Positions 44,426-54,012 of a stretch of DNA of 64,000 nucleotides are shown in pieces (within the stretch, counting starts at the first letter, position 1; every line of letters begins with the position of its first letter). This stretch comes from JAMXLO01 sp963812075 (GTDB taxonomy: Bacteria; Pseudomonadota; Alphaproteobacteria; Acetobacterales; Acetobacteraceae): NCBI GenBank assembly GCA_963812075.1, contig CAWETN010000007.1:758904-822903 (forward strand), given 5' to 3'. The notes below the pieces were generated by a model, which saw only the letters and a list, made by a program, of their open reading frames with translations, was not told the DNA's origin and did not search any database. The position numbers and the translations under genes are program-made.

Positions 44426-45359
44426 TCCGCAGATCCAGGCGCTGCTCGACCTCGGTACCGGCGTGCCAGCCACGAATACGCTTTCGGTGCCCGTGGCGCG
44501 CACCCAGTACGAGGGGCGCACGCGCCTGATGGCGCCGCCCGCCGCAATCGGCGGGGTGAGCGAGCGCACGATCGACGGCCCGGGCGGTCCGCTGCGCCTG
44601 CGCATCTACCGGCCGGGAGGGCAGGGACCGTTCCCGCTGCTGGCGTTCTTCCACGGCAGCGGCTTCGTGCTGTGCAGCCTGGACACGCATGATGGCATGT
44701 GCCGCAACCTGTGCGCCGGCGCCGACTGCGTCGTGGTCTCGGTCGATTACCGTCTGGCACCGGAGCACAAGTTCCCGGCGGGACTCGACGACTGCGTGTT
44801 CGCGACGCGCTGGATCGCAGACCACGCCGCCGAATTGGACGGCGACGCGCGGCGGCTGGCGATCTGCGGCGACAGCGCCGGCGGCAACATGGCGGCAGCG
44901 GCCGCGCTGCGCCTGCGCGACGAAGGCGGACCGCAACTCGTCGGCCAACTGCTGATCTATCCCGTCACCGACTACCACACGCCGGGGACGCCCTCGTATC
45001 GCGACAATGCCGAAGGCTACGGCCTGACGCGCGATACGATGGTCTGGTTCTGGGACCACTACCTGACCGATCCGTCGGAGGCGGCCGATCCGTACGTCTC
45101 GCCGCTGCGGGCGAGGAACCTGGGCAACCTGCCGCCGGCGCTGGTGGTGACCGCCGAATACGACCCGTTGCGCGACGAGGGCGAGTACTACGCCGAGAAA
45201 TTGCGCACGGCCGGAACGCCGGCGGTGACCTCGCGCTGGGACGGCATGAACCACGGGTTCTTCTTCTGGGCCGGCCGGGTGGACAAGGCCGGCGCCGCGA
45301 TGGCCGAATCCTGCCAGTGGTTGCGCCAGGTATTTCAAACCTGTCGGACGGCGGAGTAG
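44415..45359 (+). CDS. Alpha/beta hydrolase, hormone-sensitive-lipase (acetyl esterase) family
   Basis: A 314-residue esterase. The oxyanion motif appears as HGSGF (HGGGF in most members), the nucleophile elbow is GDSAGGN, and Asp and His lie in TAEYDPLRDEGEYYAEKL and WDGMNHGFFFW. DYRLAPEHKFPAGLDDC is a strong HSL-family signature. It likely hydrolyses a short acyl ester or lactone in the operon's pathway. It lies 3 bp before the LLM gene. Confidence 0.88.
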   Translation: MPVDPQIQALLDLGTGVPATNTLSVPVARTQYEGRTRLMAPPAAIGGVSERTIDGPGGPLRLRIYRPGGQGPFPLLAFFHGSGFVLCSLDTHDGMCRNLCAGADCVVVSVDYRLAPEHKFPAGLDDCVFATRWIADHAAELDGDARRLAICGDSAGGNMAAAAALRLRDEGGPQLVGQLLIYPVTDYHTPGTPSYRDNAEGYGLTRDTMVWFWDHYLTDPSEAADPYVSPLRARNLGNLPPALVVTAEYDPLRDEGEYYAEKLRTAGTPAVTSRWDGMNHGFFFWAGRVDKAGAAMAESCQWLRQVFQTCRTAE

Positions 45360-45362
45360 GCG

Positions 45363-46392
45363 ATGCAGTTCGGATTGTTCGGCGCGGCGCAGGCGCAGCG
45401 GGGCGGACCCGACGTGGACAGCGCCGCGGGCTTCAAGGACTACATCGACTACGTCATCGAGGCCGAAGCGCTCGGCTATCAGAGCGCGTTCATTGTCGAA
45501 CACCACTTCACCGGCTTCGGCCAGGTGTCGGCGACGCTCAACCTGCTGACCTGGATCGGCGCGCGCACGCGCTCGCTGCGCCTCGGCACGGCGGTGATCG
45601 TGCTGCCATGGCACAATCCGGTGCTGCTGGCCGAGCAGGCGGCGACGGTGGACCTGCTGTCGGGCGGCCGGCTCGATTTCGGCGTGGGCAAGGGCTATCG
45701 CCATAACGAGTTCGTCGGCTTCCGCATCCCGATGGAGGAGGCCGAACCGCGCTTCGAGGAATCGATCGACATCATCACCCGGGCGTGGACCTCGGACGAG
45801 CGGTTTTCGTTCGATGGCAAGTACTGGCAGTTCGACGACATCATCGTCGAGCCGCCGACCATCCAGAAGCCGCACCCACCGTTCTGGCAGGGCGCCGGGC
45901 ATCCTGAACTCGATCCGCCGCGTGGCGCGGCGCGGGCACAACCTGTTGCTCGACCAGTTCGCCTCGCTCGACGAGACCGGCCGACGCTTCGCGATCTACC
46001 GCGAGGCGATGCAGGCGAACGGCTTCGCCTTCCATCCCAGCCAGGTCGGCGTGGCGCGTGCGTTCTATGTGGCGCGCAACAGCGCCGAGAAGGAGGCGGC
46101 GCTGGATCGGCGCCTCGCAGCGCAGCGTCGGCTGCATGCGATCTCGCAGCGGCCGGACGGCAACAACACCGCCAGCATCATGGCGTTCTCCGACACGCGC
46201 GCAGCAAGCGAAGAAAGCGCGCTGTACGGCAATCCCGATGAGATCGCCCGCAAGATCGAGCGGCTGCGCGACATGGGGGTGGAATACATTCTGCTGAACG
46301 GCGGCGGCACATCGCGGGAGAACCTGCGCCGCTTCGCCAAGGAGGTGATGCCGGCGTTCCGCACCGAGCCCGACATGCGCGCAGCGGGCTGA
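45363..46392 (+). CDS. LLM-class (bacterial luciferase-like) flavin-dependent oxidoreductase (frameshifted)
   Basis: About 343 codons with one frame change near 45900. The N-terminal barrel shows GYQSAFIVEHHFTGFGQVSATLNLLTWIGARTRSLRLGTAV and LPWHNPVLLAEQAATVDLLSGGRLDFGVGKGY, diagnostic of the luciferase-like family that uses FMNH2 or F420 for monooxygenation. The C-terminal part NPDEIARKIERLRDMGVEYILL is also typical. It may oxygenate the substrate processed by the adjacent hydrolase and TPP enzyme. Confidence 0.82.
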
Positions 46393-46401
46393 AGCAGCGC
46401 C

Positions 46402-47412
46402 ATGCGCATCGTCCTGACCGGCGTGTCGCACTGGCATACGCCGTTCTACCTGGACCCGCTGCTCGCGATGGCGGACGTCGCGGTGATCGGTGTCAGCGAC
46501 CCGGAGCCTTCGCGCGCGCAGGAGGTGGCGGCGAAGGCACGCTGTCCCGCGTTCACCGACCATCGCGAGATGTGCGCCAGGCTGAAGCCCGACTTTGCCT
46601 TCGCGCTCGGGCGGCACTGCGACATGGCCGATGCGGCGCGCTGGCTGATCGGCGAGCGCATCCCTTTCGCCATGGAGAAGCCGTGCGCCGTCACTGCGGC
46701 CGATGCGCATGACATCGCGGCGCGGGCGGCGCAGGCCGGCGTGTTCGCCGCGGTGCCGTTCGTGATCCGCTACAGCCCGTTCGTCGACACGATCCGCGAG
46801 AGCGGCGGCACGCCGCAGTACATCGTGTTCAAGTTCGTCGGCGGCATGGTCGACCGCTACCACGAGCAGCGCGTCGAGTGGATGCTGCACCGTGCCACTG
46901 CCGGCGGCGGCGCGCTGCTCAATCTCGGGGTGCACTTCCTCGACCTGTGCCGCGTGCTGCTGCCGGACACCACGCTGCAGGTCGTCGGCGCGGCGATGTC
47001 GAACCACTTCTCCGGCCTCGACATCGAGGACCACGCGATCGTGCTGATGCGCGGTGGCGGTGCAACCTGCTCGGTGGAGACCGGCTATCTGTATCCCGCG
47101 CCGAACTCGGTGTTCGACCTGCACTATTCGATCCGCACCGAGCGCCACCATTTCGCCGCACGCGACAACCAGACGCTGGAAATTCTCGGCAACGACCGTC
47201 GGCGCGAGGTGCGGTCGATGAAGCTGACCAATGCGTTCTTCTATCCGACCTTCGTCACCGACACGCTGCGCCGCGTGCAGCACGGCGAGTCGCCGGTCGC
47301 CGATCTCGCCGACATGGCCGCGGCGATGGACCTGGTCGAGGCGGCCTATGCCGCCTCGCCGCTCACTCCGCCGGTTGCGGCGCCAGTGTCCCCTCCAGGT
47401 CGGCCGAGGTGA
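46402..47412 (+). CDS. Gfo/Idh/MocA-family oxidoreductase
   Basis: A 336-residue NAD(P)-dependent dehydrogenase fold. The N-terminal Rossmann part includes VAVIGVSDPEPSRAQEVAAKA and the conserved EKP (PFAMEKPCAVT); LLNLGVHFLDLCRVLL gives the catalytic His region. Usually such enzymes oxidise sugars or cyclitols. It ends the plus-strand operon and its last 50 nt overlap the 3' end of the convergent MFS gene. Confidence 0.83.
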   Translation: MRIVLTGVSHWHTPFYLDPLLAMADVAVIGVSDPEPSRAQEVAAKARCPAFTDHREMCARLKPDFAFALGRHCDMADAARWLIGERIPFAMEKPCAVTAADAHDIAARAAQAGVFAAVPFVIRYSPFVDTIRESGGTPQYIVFKFVGGMVDRYHEQRVEWMLHRATAGGGALLNLGVHFLDLCRVLLPDTTLQVVGAAMSNHFSGLDIEDHAIVLMRGGGATCSVETGYLYPAPNSVFDLHYSIRTERHHFAARDNQTLEILGNDRRREVRSMKLTNAFFYPTFVTDTLRRVQHGESPVADLADMAAAMDLVEAAYAASPLTPPVAAPVSPPGRPR

Positions 47413-48667
47413 TCTGCGAGCGGACCAGCAGCTGCAGCAGCGCCGCACCGAGGATGGTGATCGCCGCGCCGATCGCCAGCGCGATGACGAACGAGCCCGT
47501 CACGTCCACCACGAAGCCGGTGACGAGAGGCGACACCGTGCCGCCGAGATAGCCGCCGAAATTCTGGATGCTGGCGACCGACGTACAGTAGGACTGCGGC
47601 GCCACCGCGGTGATCAGCGTCCATTTGCCGGCAATGCCCAGCGCCAGGAAATACATCGCCAGCGAGATCGACACGATCGCCTGGGTCGGGGTGCCGGCCT
47701 GCGTCGCGGTCACGGTGAACAAGCCGGACAGCAGCAGCCCGATGATCGATGGCAGCCGGCGGCTTGCCACCAGGTCCATGCCGCGCGCGTTCAGCTTGTC
47801 GGTGAACCAGCCGCCGCTCCACGCGCCCAGGATCGAGCAGAACAGCGGGATCGACGCCAGGAAGCCGGTCTTGGCGATGCTGATGTGCTGCTGCATCTCG
47901 AGATAGGCCGGCAGCCAGGTCTGGTACATCCACACCGCGTAGCCGGTGCAGAACGCGCCCAGCATCAGTCCCCACATTGACTGGAAGCGGAACAGCCGGC
48001 CCCAGTTGCGCGCCTCCACCGGCACCTCGCCCGCACGGTTGGCCGCGAGATACGCCTCGTCCTGCGGCTCGAGCGGAGCGGTCGCCGGATCCCGGTACAG
48101 CTTGAACCACACCAGCGCGCCCAGCACGCCGACGACACCCATAGTGATGAACATCACCCGCCAGCCGAACGCCAGCATCAGCCCGGTGAGCAGCGGCGGG
48201 GCGATGAACGGCCCGATGCTGCCGCCCGAGTTGTACACACCGGTCGGCCTGCCGCGGTCCTTCACGTGGAACCAGTCGCTGGTGACGCGCACCGCCGCCG
48301 GGAACGCCGGCGATTCAGCGGCACCCAGCGCCACGCGTGCCCACAGCAGCTGGATGTACGACACCGCGAAGCCGCCCGCCGCCTGCGCCAGCGACCAGAC
48401 CACCAGCGCCACGCCGACCAGCCAGCGGGGGCCCAGGCGGTCGAGGAAATAGCCGATCGGCACCTGGCAGAAGGCGTAGGTGATCGACCACGCCGATTGC
48501 AGCGCGCCGATCGCGGTGGCGTTGATGCCGAACTCCTCGCGGATCTTGATATTGCCGACCGCGAGCGTCGAGCGGTCCACATAGTTCAGCGCAATGGCCG
48601 CGGTGGCCAGCCCAACTGCAATCCACTGCATCCGCCGCATGCGCGACGAAACCGGCGAGACGGCCAT
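47363..48667 (-). CDS. MFS transporter, anion:cation symporter (ACS)-like
   Basis: A 434-residue permease with about 12 hydrophobic segments. Motifs include LNYVDRSTLAVGNIKIREEFG, GYFLDRLGPRWLVGVALVVWS (loop 2-3) and RGRPTGVYNSGGSIGPFIAPPL, as in sugar-acid and organic-anion transporters of the phthalate/hexuronate group. AGGAGG precedes ATG 48667. It faces the catabolic operon and may import its substrate; this is inference from position. Confidence 0.87.
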   Translation of the reverse strand: MAVSPVSSRMRRMQWIAVGLATAAIALNYVDRSTLAVGNIKIREEFGINATAIGALQSAWSITYAFCQVPIGYFLDRLGPRWLVGVALVVWSLAQAAGGFAVSYIQLLWARVALGAAESPAFPAAVRVTSDWFHVKDRGRPTGVYNSGGSIGPFIAPPLLTGLMLAFGWRVMFITMGVVGVLGALVWFKLYRDPATAPLEPQDEAYLAANRAGEVPVEARNWGRLFRFQSMWGLMLGAFCTGYAVWMYQTWLPAYLEMQQHISIAKTGFLASIPLFCSILGAWSGGWFTDKLNARGMDLVASRRLPSIIGLLLSGLFTVTATQAGTPTQAIVSISLAMYFLALGIAGKWTLITAVAPQSYCTSVASIQNFGGYLGGTVSPLVTGFVVDVTGSFVIALAIGAAITILGAALLQLLVRSQITSADLEGTLAPQPAE

Positions 48668-48790
48668 GGCTCCTCCTGTCGGCGGAATTGGCGCCCGCCG
48701 TTTCTTGCTATTGGTCTGAATTGGCGCACTTTCGCCGGGTATTGGCAAGCCGTGGGCGGCCGCCCATGTTGGCGGAAAGGAGCAGAAGCC

Positions 48791-49474
48791 ATGAGCGAAT
48801 CGCCGGCTGGGGTCCGCATCGACATCGTCTCGGATGCGATCTGTCCGTGGTGCTACATCGGCAAGCGGCAGTTGGAACGCGCGCTGGCGACGCTGGCGCA
48901 GGACGGGCTGCATTTCTCGGTGCACTGGAACCCGTTCCAGCTCAATCCCGACATGCCGAAGGAAGGTCGTGACCGCGCGGCGTATCGTGCGATGAAGTTC
49001 GGCAGCCCCGAGCGGGTGCGCGAGATCGACGATCGCGTGTCGGGTGCGGCGGCCAATGTCGGTCTGCCGTTCCGGCTCGACCTGATTCAGCGCACGCCCA
49101 ACACGATCGATGCGCATCGGCTGATCTGGTTCGCCGGCCGCGAGGGGATGCAGGACGCCGTGATGGAGGCGGTGTTCGCCGCCTATTTCACCCAAGGGCG
49201 CGACATCGGCGATCGCGACGTCCTGGCCGACTGCGCCGCCGAGGGCGGCATGGGCCGTGCGGCGGTCGCCGACTTCCTCGCCGGCGACATGGCGGCCGGT
49301 GAGATGCTGGCGGCGGACCGCGCGGCGCGCGAGGCGGGGGTGAACGGCGTGCCGTCGTTCTTCCTCGACGGCTATGGGCTCTACTCCGGTGCGCAGCCGG
49401 CCGAGACCATGGCCGCGGCGCTGCGCAAGGGCCACGAGATCCTGCGCCAGCGCGCCGCCGAGGCGGTGGCCTGA
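48791..49474 (+). CDS. DsbA-family FrnE-like oxidoreductase
   Basis: A 227-residue thioredoxin-fold protein with DAICPWCYIGKRQLERAL; the CPWC pair is typical of FrnE-type DsbA-like disulfide isomerases. FDL/TPNTIDAHRLIWFAGREG and GVNGVPSFFLDGYGLYSGAQ (cis-Pro) complete the fold. No signal peptide, so cytoplasmic. It may isomerise disulfides or act on glutathione adducts. Divergent from the MFS gene. Confidence 0.86.
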   Translation: MSESPAGVRIDIVSDAICPWCYIGKRQLERALATLAQDGLHFSVHWNPFQLNPDMPKEGRDRAAYRAMKFGSPERVREIDDRVSGAAANVGLPFRLDLIQRTPNTIDAHRLIWFAGREGMQDAVMEAVFAAYFTQGRDIGDRDVLADCAAEGGMGRAAVADFLAGDMAAGEMLAADRAAREAGVNGVPSFFLDGYGLYSGAQPAETMAAALRKGHEILRQRAAEAVA

Positions 49475-49486
49475 CGCGCGGCTGCG

Positions 49487-49777
49487 TCACAGGTCGATAT
49501 CGTCGACCAGTTCGCGGCTGATCCGCCTCGCGATCCCGGCAATCTCGGTGCTGGTCTGCTGGTATTCGGCGTCCCCGGCAAACGCCTGCTGCGCAGCCTC
49601 GTAAGCGGTCCAGTCGGCGTACTGGACGATCGTCAACCAGTCGCCGGCATTCGCGCCGGCATGAAAGCGGCTCAACCGATAGAGGACGCCGTGTCTGGCA
49701 TCGGCGGCCTGCATCCTCCTGGCCAAGGGCGTCACCACGTCGATGGTGCCGCCGCGATAGCGGGAGACGCCCGACAC
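49487..49777 (-). CDS. Small ABM-like dimeric alpha/beta-barrel protein
   Basis: A 96-residue protein from GTG 49777. GVSRYRGGTIDVVTPLARRMQ followed by DWLTIVQYADWTAYEAAQQAFAGDAEYQ gives the ferredoxin-like pattern of small ABM/stress-responsive proteins; the C-terminus RELVDDIDL is compact and complete. Function unknown. It abuts the truncated hydrolase gene upstream on the same strand, and the junction may mark a deletion. Confidence 0.5.
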   Translation of the reverse strand: MSGVSRYRGGTIDVVTPLARRMQAADARHGVLYRLSRFHAGANAGDWLTIVQYADWTAYEAAQQAFAGDAEYQQTSTEIAGIARRISRELVDDIDL

Positions 49778-49778
49778 G

Positions 49779-50209
49779 GTCCCGGTCGCCGGCGAAGCCC
49801 AAGGTGGCGGCGTCGTTCAGCGCGTCCAGCACGGCCATGCCGCCTTGCGACCAGCCGATCACGCCGATGCGGTCGGGCTCGACGAAGGGCTGGCCGCGCA
49901 GCCTGGCCTTGATGGCGCGTCGTGAAGCTGTCGACCGCGAGGACCACGTAGCCGAGAGCGGCCAGGCGTGTGGCCCAGTCCACCTCGCGCGCGGCAAGCC
50001 GGCCGGACGGGCTGACGAGGCCGGCGCAGCCGTGCAGCAGAACCAGCGCCGGATGGTGCATCGGCGGGCCGAACAGATAGCCGTCCACCACGGGATCGGG
50101 CTTGCCGCGCAACCGGCGACGATGGCTCCTGCGCATTCGGTCCGGCCAGCGGCATGCAGGCCAGGATGGCCGCGAGCAGACCGGATTTCAGGCGGGGGCC
50201 ACCTCGCAT
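49779..50209 (-). pseudogene. Truncated, frameshifted dienelactone-hydrolase-family gene
   Basis: Three frames carry successive parts of a secreted dienelactone hydrolase: a signal peptide (MRGGPRLKSGLLAAILACMP), then YLFGPPMHHPALVLLHGCAGL with TRLAALGYVVLAVDSFTTRH, then FVEPDRIGVIGWSQGGMAVLDAL with a serine nucleophile. Frames change near 50120 and 49915. The C-terminal half holding the catalytic Asp and His is absent; the sequence runs directly into the small ABM-like gene. It cannot be active as written. Confidence 0.65.
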
Positions 50210-50308
50210 CGCACGGCCTCCTGGACTGTGCCGCCGATGTGTAGCGAAAGGGCTTCGGAGCCGGAGCCCTTCCTCTATAATCGCCCATCCTGGAACGGAG
50301 AGCGGACC

Positions 50309-51628
50309 ATGTCGAACCAGACGAAGCATCCGGAAACGCTGGTGCTGCACGCCGGCTGGCGGCGCGACCCGGCGACCAATGCCGTCGCCGTGCCGATCTA
50401 CCAGACCACGTCCTATCAGTTCGACAGCGCCGAACACGCGGCGAACCTGTTCGGCCTGAAGGAACTCGGCAACATCTACACCCGCATCATGAACCCGACG
50501 CAGGACGTGTTCGAGAAGCGCGTCGCGGCGGTCGAGGGCGGCGTGGCGGCGCTGGGCCTCGCGTCCGGCCAGGCAGCTTCGGCGTTCAGCGTGCAGAACC
50601 TGGCGCGCACCGGCGACAACATCGTCAGCTCGACCGACCTGTACGGGGGCACCTGGAACCTGTTCGCCAACACGCTGAAGGACCAGGGCATCGAGGCGCG
50701 CTTCGTCGATCCGGCCGATCCCGACGCGTTCGCGCGTGCCACCGACGACAGGACGCGCGCCTACTACGCCGAGACGCTGCCCAATCCGAAGCTGGTCGCA
50801 TTCCCCATCGCGGAGGTCGCGGCGATCGGCCGCAAATTTGGCATTCCGCTGATCATGGACAACACCGCTGCACCGACACTGGTGCGGCCGTTCGATCACG
50901 GCGCGGCGGTGGTGATGTACTCCACCACGAAGTACATCGGCGGCCACGGCACCTCGATCGGCGGCGTGGTGATCGACGGCGGCAACTTCCCGTGGGATCA
51001 GCACAAGGAACGCCAGCCGCTGCTGAACACGCCCGATCCGAGCTACCACGGCGCGGTGTGGGCCGAGGCCGCGAAGCCGCTCGGGCCGATCGCGTATATC
51101 CTGCGCATGCGCGTGGTGCTGCTCCGCGACCTCGGCGCGGCGATGGCGCCGATGAACGCCTTCCTGTTCATCCAGGGCCTGGAAAGCATGCCGCTGCGCA
51201 TGCGCGAGCACTGCAAGAACACGCTGGCGGCGGCGCAGTACCTGTCAAGGCGCAAGGAGGTGACGCGGGTGATCCATCCGGCGTTCCACACCGGCGTTGG
51301 CGCCGAGCGCACGGCGAAGTACCTGCCGAACGGGCATGGCGGCCTGCTGGGCTTCGAGCTGGCCGGCGGCGTCGAGGCGGGGCGCGCGTTCATCAACGCG
51401 CTGCAGATGTTCTACCACGTGGCGAACATCGGCGATTCACGCAGCCTGGCGATCCATCCGGCGAGCACGACTCACTCGCAGCTGACGCCGGCCGAGCAGC
51501 TGGCGACCGGGGTGACCCCTGGCTACATCCGGCTGTCGATCGGCATCGAGCACATCGACGATATCATCGGCGATCTCTCGCAGGCGCTGGATGCGGCGGG
51601 CAGCGGAATGAAGGCGGCGGCGGAATAG
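50309..51628 (+). CDS. metY: O-acetylhomoserine sulfhydrylase (aminocarboxypropyltransferase)
   Basis: A 439-residue PLP enzyme that makes homocysteine from O-acetylhomoserine and sulfide, or related gamma-replacement reactions. It shows TLVLHAGWRRDPATNAVAVPIYQTTSY, LGNIYTRIMNPTQDVFEKR, and the PLP lysine in VVMYSTTKYIGGHGTSIGG. The C-terminus GDSRSLAIHPASTTHSQLTP is characteristic of Met17/MetY. ATG 50309 follows a purine-rich ribosome-binding region. It is the last complete gene before the hydrogenase maturation protease. Confidence 0.92.
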   Translation: MSNQTKHPETLVLHAGWRRDPATNAVAVPIYQTTSYQFDSAEHAANLFGLKELGNIYTRIMNPTQDVFEKRVAAVEGGVAALGLASGQAASAFSVQNLARTGDNIVSSTDLYGGTWNLFANTLKDQGIEARFVDPADPDAFARATDDRTRAYYAETLPNPKLVAFPIAEVAAIGRKFGIPLIMDNTAAPTLVRPFDHGAAVVMYSTTKYIGGHGTSIGGVVIDGGNFPWDQHKERQPLLNTPDPSYHGAVWAEAAKPLGPIAYILRMRVVLLRDLGAAMAPMNAFLFIQGLESMPLRMREHCKNTLAAAQYLSRRKEVTRVIHPAFHTGVGAERTAKYLPNGHGGLLGFELAGGVEAGRAFINALQMFYHVANIGDSRSLAIHPASTTHSQLTPAEQLATGVTPGYIRLSIGIEHIDDIIGDLSQALDAAGSGMKAAAE

Positions 51629-51630
51629 CC

Positions 51631-52188
51631 GCGTCCGCCCTCATCGTCGGCTACGGCAATCCGCTGCGGGGCGACGACGCGGTAGGGCAGGTGGTGGCGC
51701 AGGCGTTGCGGGACGAACCCGGCGGCGGCGTGGAATCGCTCGCCTGCCACCAGCTGACGCCGGAACTGGCGGAGCGGCTGGCCGGCGTCGATGTGGTCGT
51801 GTTCGCCGATGCCGCGACGGCGCAGGAGCCTGGCAGCGTCGTCGTCACCGAACTGCAGCCCGGCGCGGAACCGACGGCGCTGGCGCACAGCGCCGACCCG
51901 CAGGCACTGCTTGGCCTGGCTCGGGCCCTCTACGGCCGGGCGCCGCGCGCCTGGCTGGTCGCCATCGGCGCGGACTCGCTCGCGCTGGGGGACGGTTTGT
52001 CGGAGGTCGTCGCCGCGGCCGTGCCGCGGGCGGTGGCTGCGGCGCGCGACCTGATCAGTTCCGCACTGAATCCAGCACCGAGCCGTCGGTATCCACCAGC
52101 TGGACCTCCACCGGATACTGGCCCGTCGCGTGCGTCGAGCAGCTCAGGCACGGGTCGTAGGCGCGCAGCACAGCCTGCACCCGATTGA
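51631..52188 (+). CDS. Hydrogenase maturation protease (start unclear)
   Basis: The sequence ALIVGYGNPLRGDDAVGQVVAQ and DVVVFADAATAQEPGSVVV matches HyaD/HoxW-type endopeptidases, which recognise bound nickel through conserved acidic residues and cut the C-terminal tail of the hydrogenase large subunit. The adjacent hoxH indeed encodes such a tail. No ATG, GTG or TTG precedes the domain in frame within reach, so the true start is hidden, probably by an indel near 51610-51630. The 3' end overlaps hoxH on the opposite strand by about 130 nt and may also be affected. Confidence 0.7.
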   Translation, partial: ASALIVGYGNPLRGDDAVGQVVAQALRDEPGGGVESLACHQLTPELAERLAGVDVVVFADAATAQEPGSVVVTELQPGAEPTALAHSADPQALLGLARALYGRAPRAWLVAIGADSLALGDGLSEVVAAAVPRAVAAARDLISSALNPAPSRRYPPAGPPPDTGPSRASSSSGTGRRRAAQPAPD

Positions 52189-53474
52189 GCATGCCGTCCT
52201 GCAGGCGCTTGCCGTCGACGAAATGCTGGCTCACCTGCTGGATGCTGCGCCCGATCGCCAGGTTGTTGTTGCCGGTGGCGATGATCAGGTTGGCCCAGGT
52301 GATCGCGCCGTCCTCGTTCACCTTGTAGTGGTGGATCAGCGTGCCGCGCGGCGCCTCGGACATGCCGATGCCCTCCAGCGCATTCACGCCGGCATGGGCG
52401 CGGACATGCCGGTCCAGGATGACCGGGTCCTGCAGCAGCTGCTCCATCCGCTCGATGCAGAACAGGATCTCGACCAGCCTCGCGTGGTGATAGTGGAACG
52501 AACTCTGCACCACCGCACCATAGCGCTGGTGGTATTCGGTGAATTCGGCGTCCGCGGCCTCGGTGCCGCAGCGCGCGACGACGTTCAGCCGCGCCAGCGG
52601 ACCGACGCGGAACACGCCGTCCGGATAGCCTGCCGGCTTGAAGTACGGCGCCTTCAGGAACGAATGCGGCACCGTCGCTTCGCCGACATACTGCTCGAAC
52701 TCCTCGGCCGGCATCCTGTCGACCACCGGATTGCCGGCCGCGTCGGTGAAGCGGAGATGCCCGTCGTACAGTTCCAGGTTGTCGTGCGCATCGACCAGCC
52801 CGGCGTACATGGTCGGCGTATTGCCGAAATACGCGATCTCCTCGTCGAAGCGATCGACGATGCCCTTGTACAGCGCCAGCGTGCGCTGCGTGATCGCCTT
52901 CGCCTCGGGCAGAGCGGCCAGGATGCGGTCGCGCTTCGCCACATCCAGCGGCGCATTGACGCCGCCGGGAACGGTCCAGGACGGATGGATCCGCTCGCCC
53001 GCCAGTCCCTCGATCGCCTGCTGGCCGAACCGTCGCAGCGCGATGCCATCCTTGGCCAGCTGCGGATGCTGTTCGATCACGCCCATGATGTTGCGGCGCG
53101 CCGGGTCGAAGTCGAAACCGAGCAGCAGGTCGGGCGAGGACAGGTGGAAGAAGCTCAGCGCGTGCGACTGGATCACCTGGCCGCAATGCATGATCTGCGC
53201 GCAGCTTCACCGCGGTGGGCGGAACGCGCACGGCCATGATCGCCTCGCACGCCTTGGCCGAGGTGAGCAGGTGGCTGATCGGACAGATGCCGCAGATGCG
53301 CTCGGTGATCGACGGCATCTCGTAGAACGGCCGGCCTTCGCAGAACTTCTCGAAGCCGCGCAGCTGCGTGACGTGGAACTGGGTGTCGGTGACCCGGCCG
53401 TCATCGTCGAGATGGATGGTGATCTTCGAGTGACCCTCGATGCGCGTGACCGGATCGATGACGATCGTCTTCAT
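52055..53474 (-). CDS. hoxH: NAD-linked [NiFe]-hydrogenase large subunit (frameshifted)
   Basis: About 473 codons with one frame change near 53205 (one extra G). It carries the Ni-Fe site: N-terminal RICGICPISHLL and C-terminal DPCLSCSTH, the two CxxC pairs. KTIVIDPVTRIEGHSKITI and QFHVTQLRGFEKFCEGRPF are typical of group 3d HoxH. After DPCLSCSTH a 24-residue tail remains, expected to be removed by the maturation protease encoded convergently. It is the catalytic subunit of the soluble Hox complex and the last gene of the operon. Confidence 0.9.
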
Positions 53475-53484
53475 GGCCTGCCCT

Positions 53485-54012
53485 TCAACCGAAACGCCGG
53501 CCCCTGAGATCGGGTATGCGCCCCTCCAGGAGCTCGGTGAGAACATGCAGGATCAGCGGCGCCGACGGCGGGCAGCCCGGCACGTGCAGGTCGACCTTCA
53601 CCACGTCGTGCAGCGGGATGGCGTGCTTCAGCAGCACCGGCAGCCCCTCGGTCGGATGCACCTTCTGCACGTCGGAGCCCTCGACATAGACGCGGTCGAA
53701 GATCGACTTCAGCGGGATCGGGTTGCGCAGACCGGTGACGTTGGTGGTGATCGCGCAATCGCCCAGCGCCACCAGGATGCGCGTGCGCTCGCGCACCAGC
53801 CGGATCTTCTCCAGGTCCTCGTCGCTGCTGACCGCGCCCTCGACGATCGCCACGTCCACGTCGTGCGGATACTCGCGCGCATCCACCAGCGGGCTGTACA
53901 CCAGCTCCGCCTTCTCGGCGATGGTCAGCAGTCCTTCGTCCACGTCCAGCAGCGACATGTGGCAGCCGGAACAGCCATCGAGCCACATCGTGGCCAGTCG
54001 CGGCTTTCTCAT
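53485..54012 (-). CDS. hoxY: NAD-linked [NiFe]-hydrogenase small subunit
   Basis: A 175-residue subunit with the proximal 4Fe-4S ligands in MWLDGCSGCHMSLLD, GDCAITTNV and VPGCPPSAP. It connects the Ni-Fe subunit to the diaphorase part. Size fits HoxY of soluble hydrogenases, which lack the extra clusters and signal peptide of membrane-bound enzymes. ATG 54012 overlaps the hoxU stop by 4 nt; hoxH follows 10 nt later. Confidence 0.92.
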   Translation of the reverse strand: MRKPRLATMWLDGCSGCHMSLLDVDEGLLTIAEKAELVYSPLVDAREYPHDVDVAIVEGAVSSDEDLEKIRLVRERTRILVALGDCAITTNVTGLRNPIPLKSIFDRVYVEGSDVQKVHPTEGLPVLLKHAIPLHDVVKVDLHVPGCPPSAPLILHVLTELLEGRIPDLRGRRFG

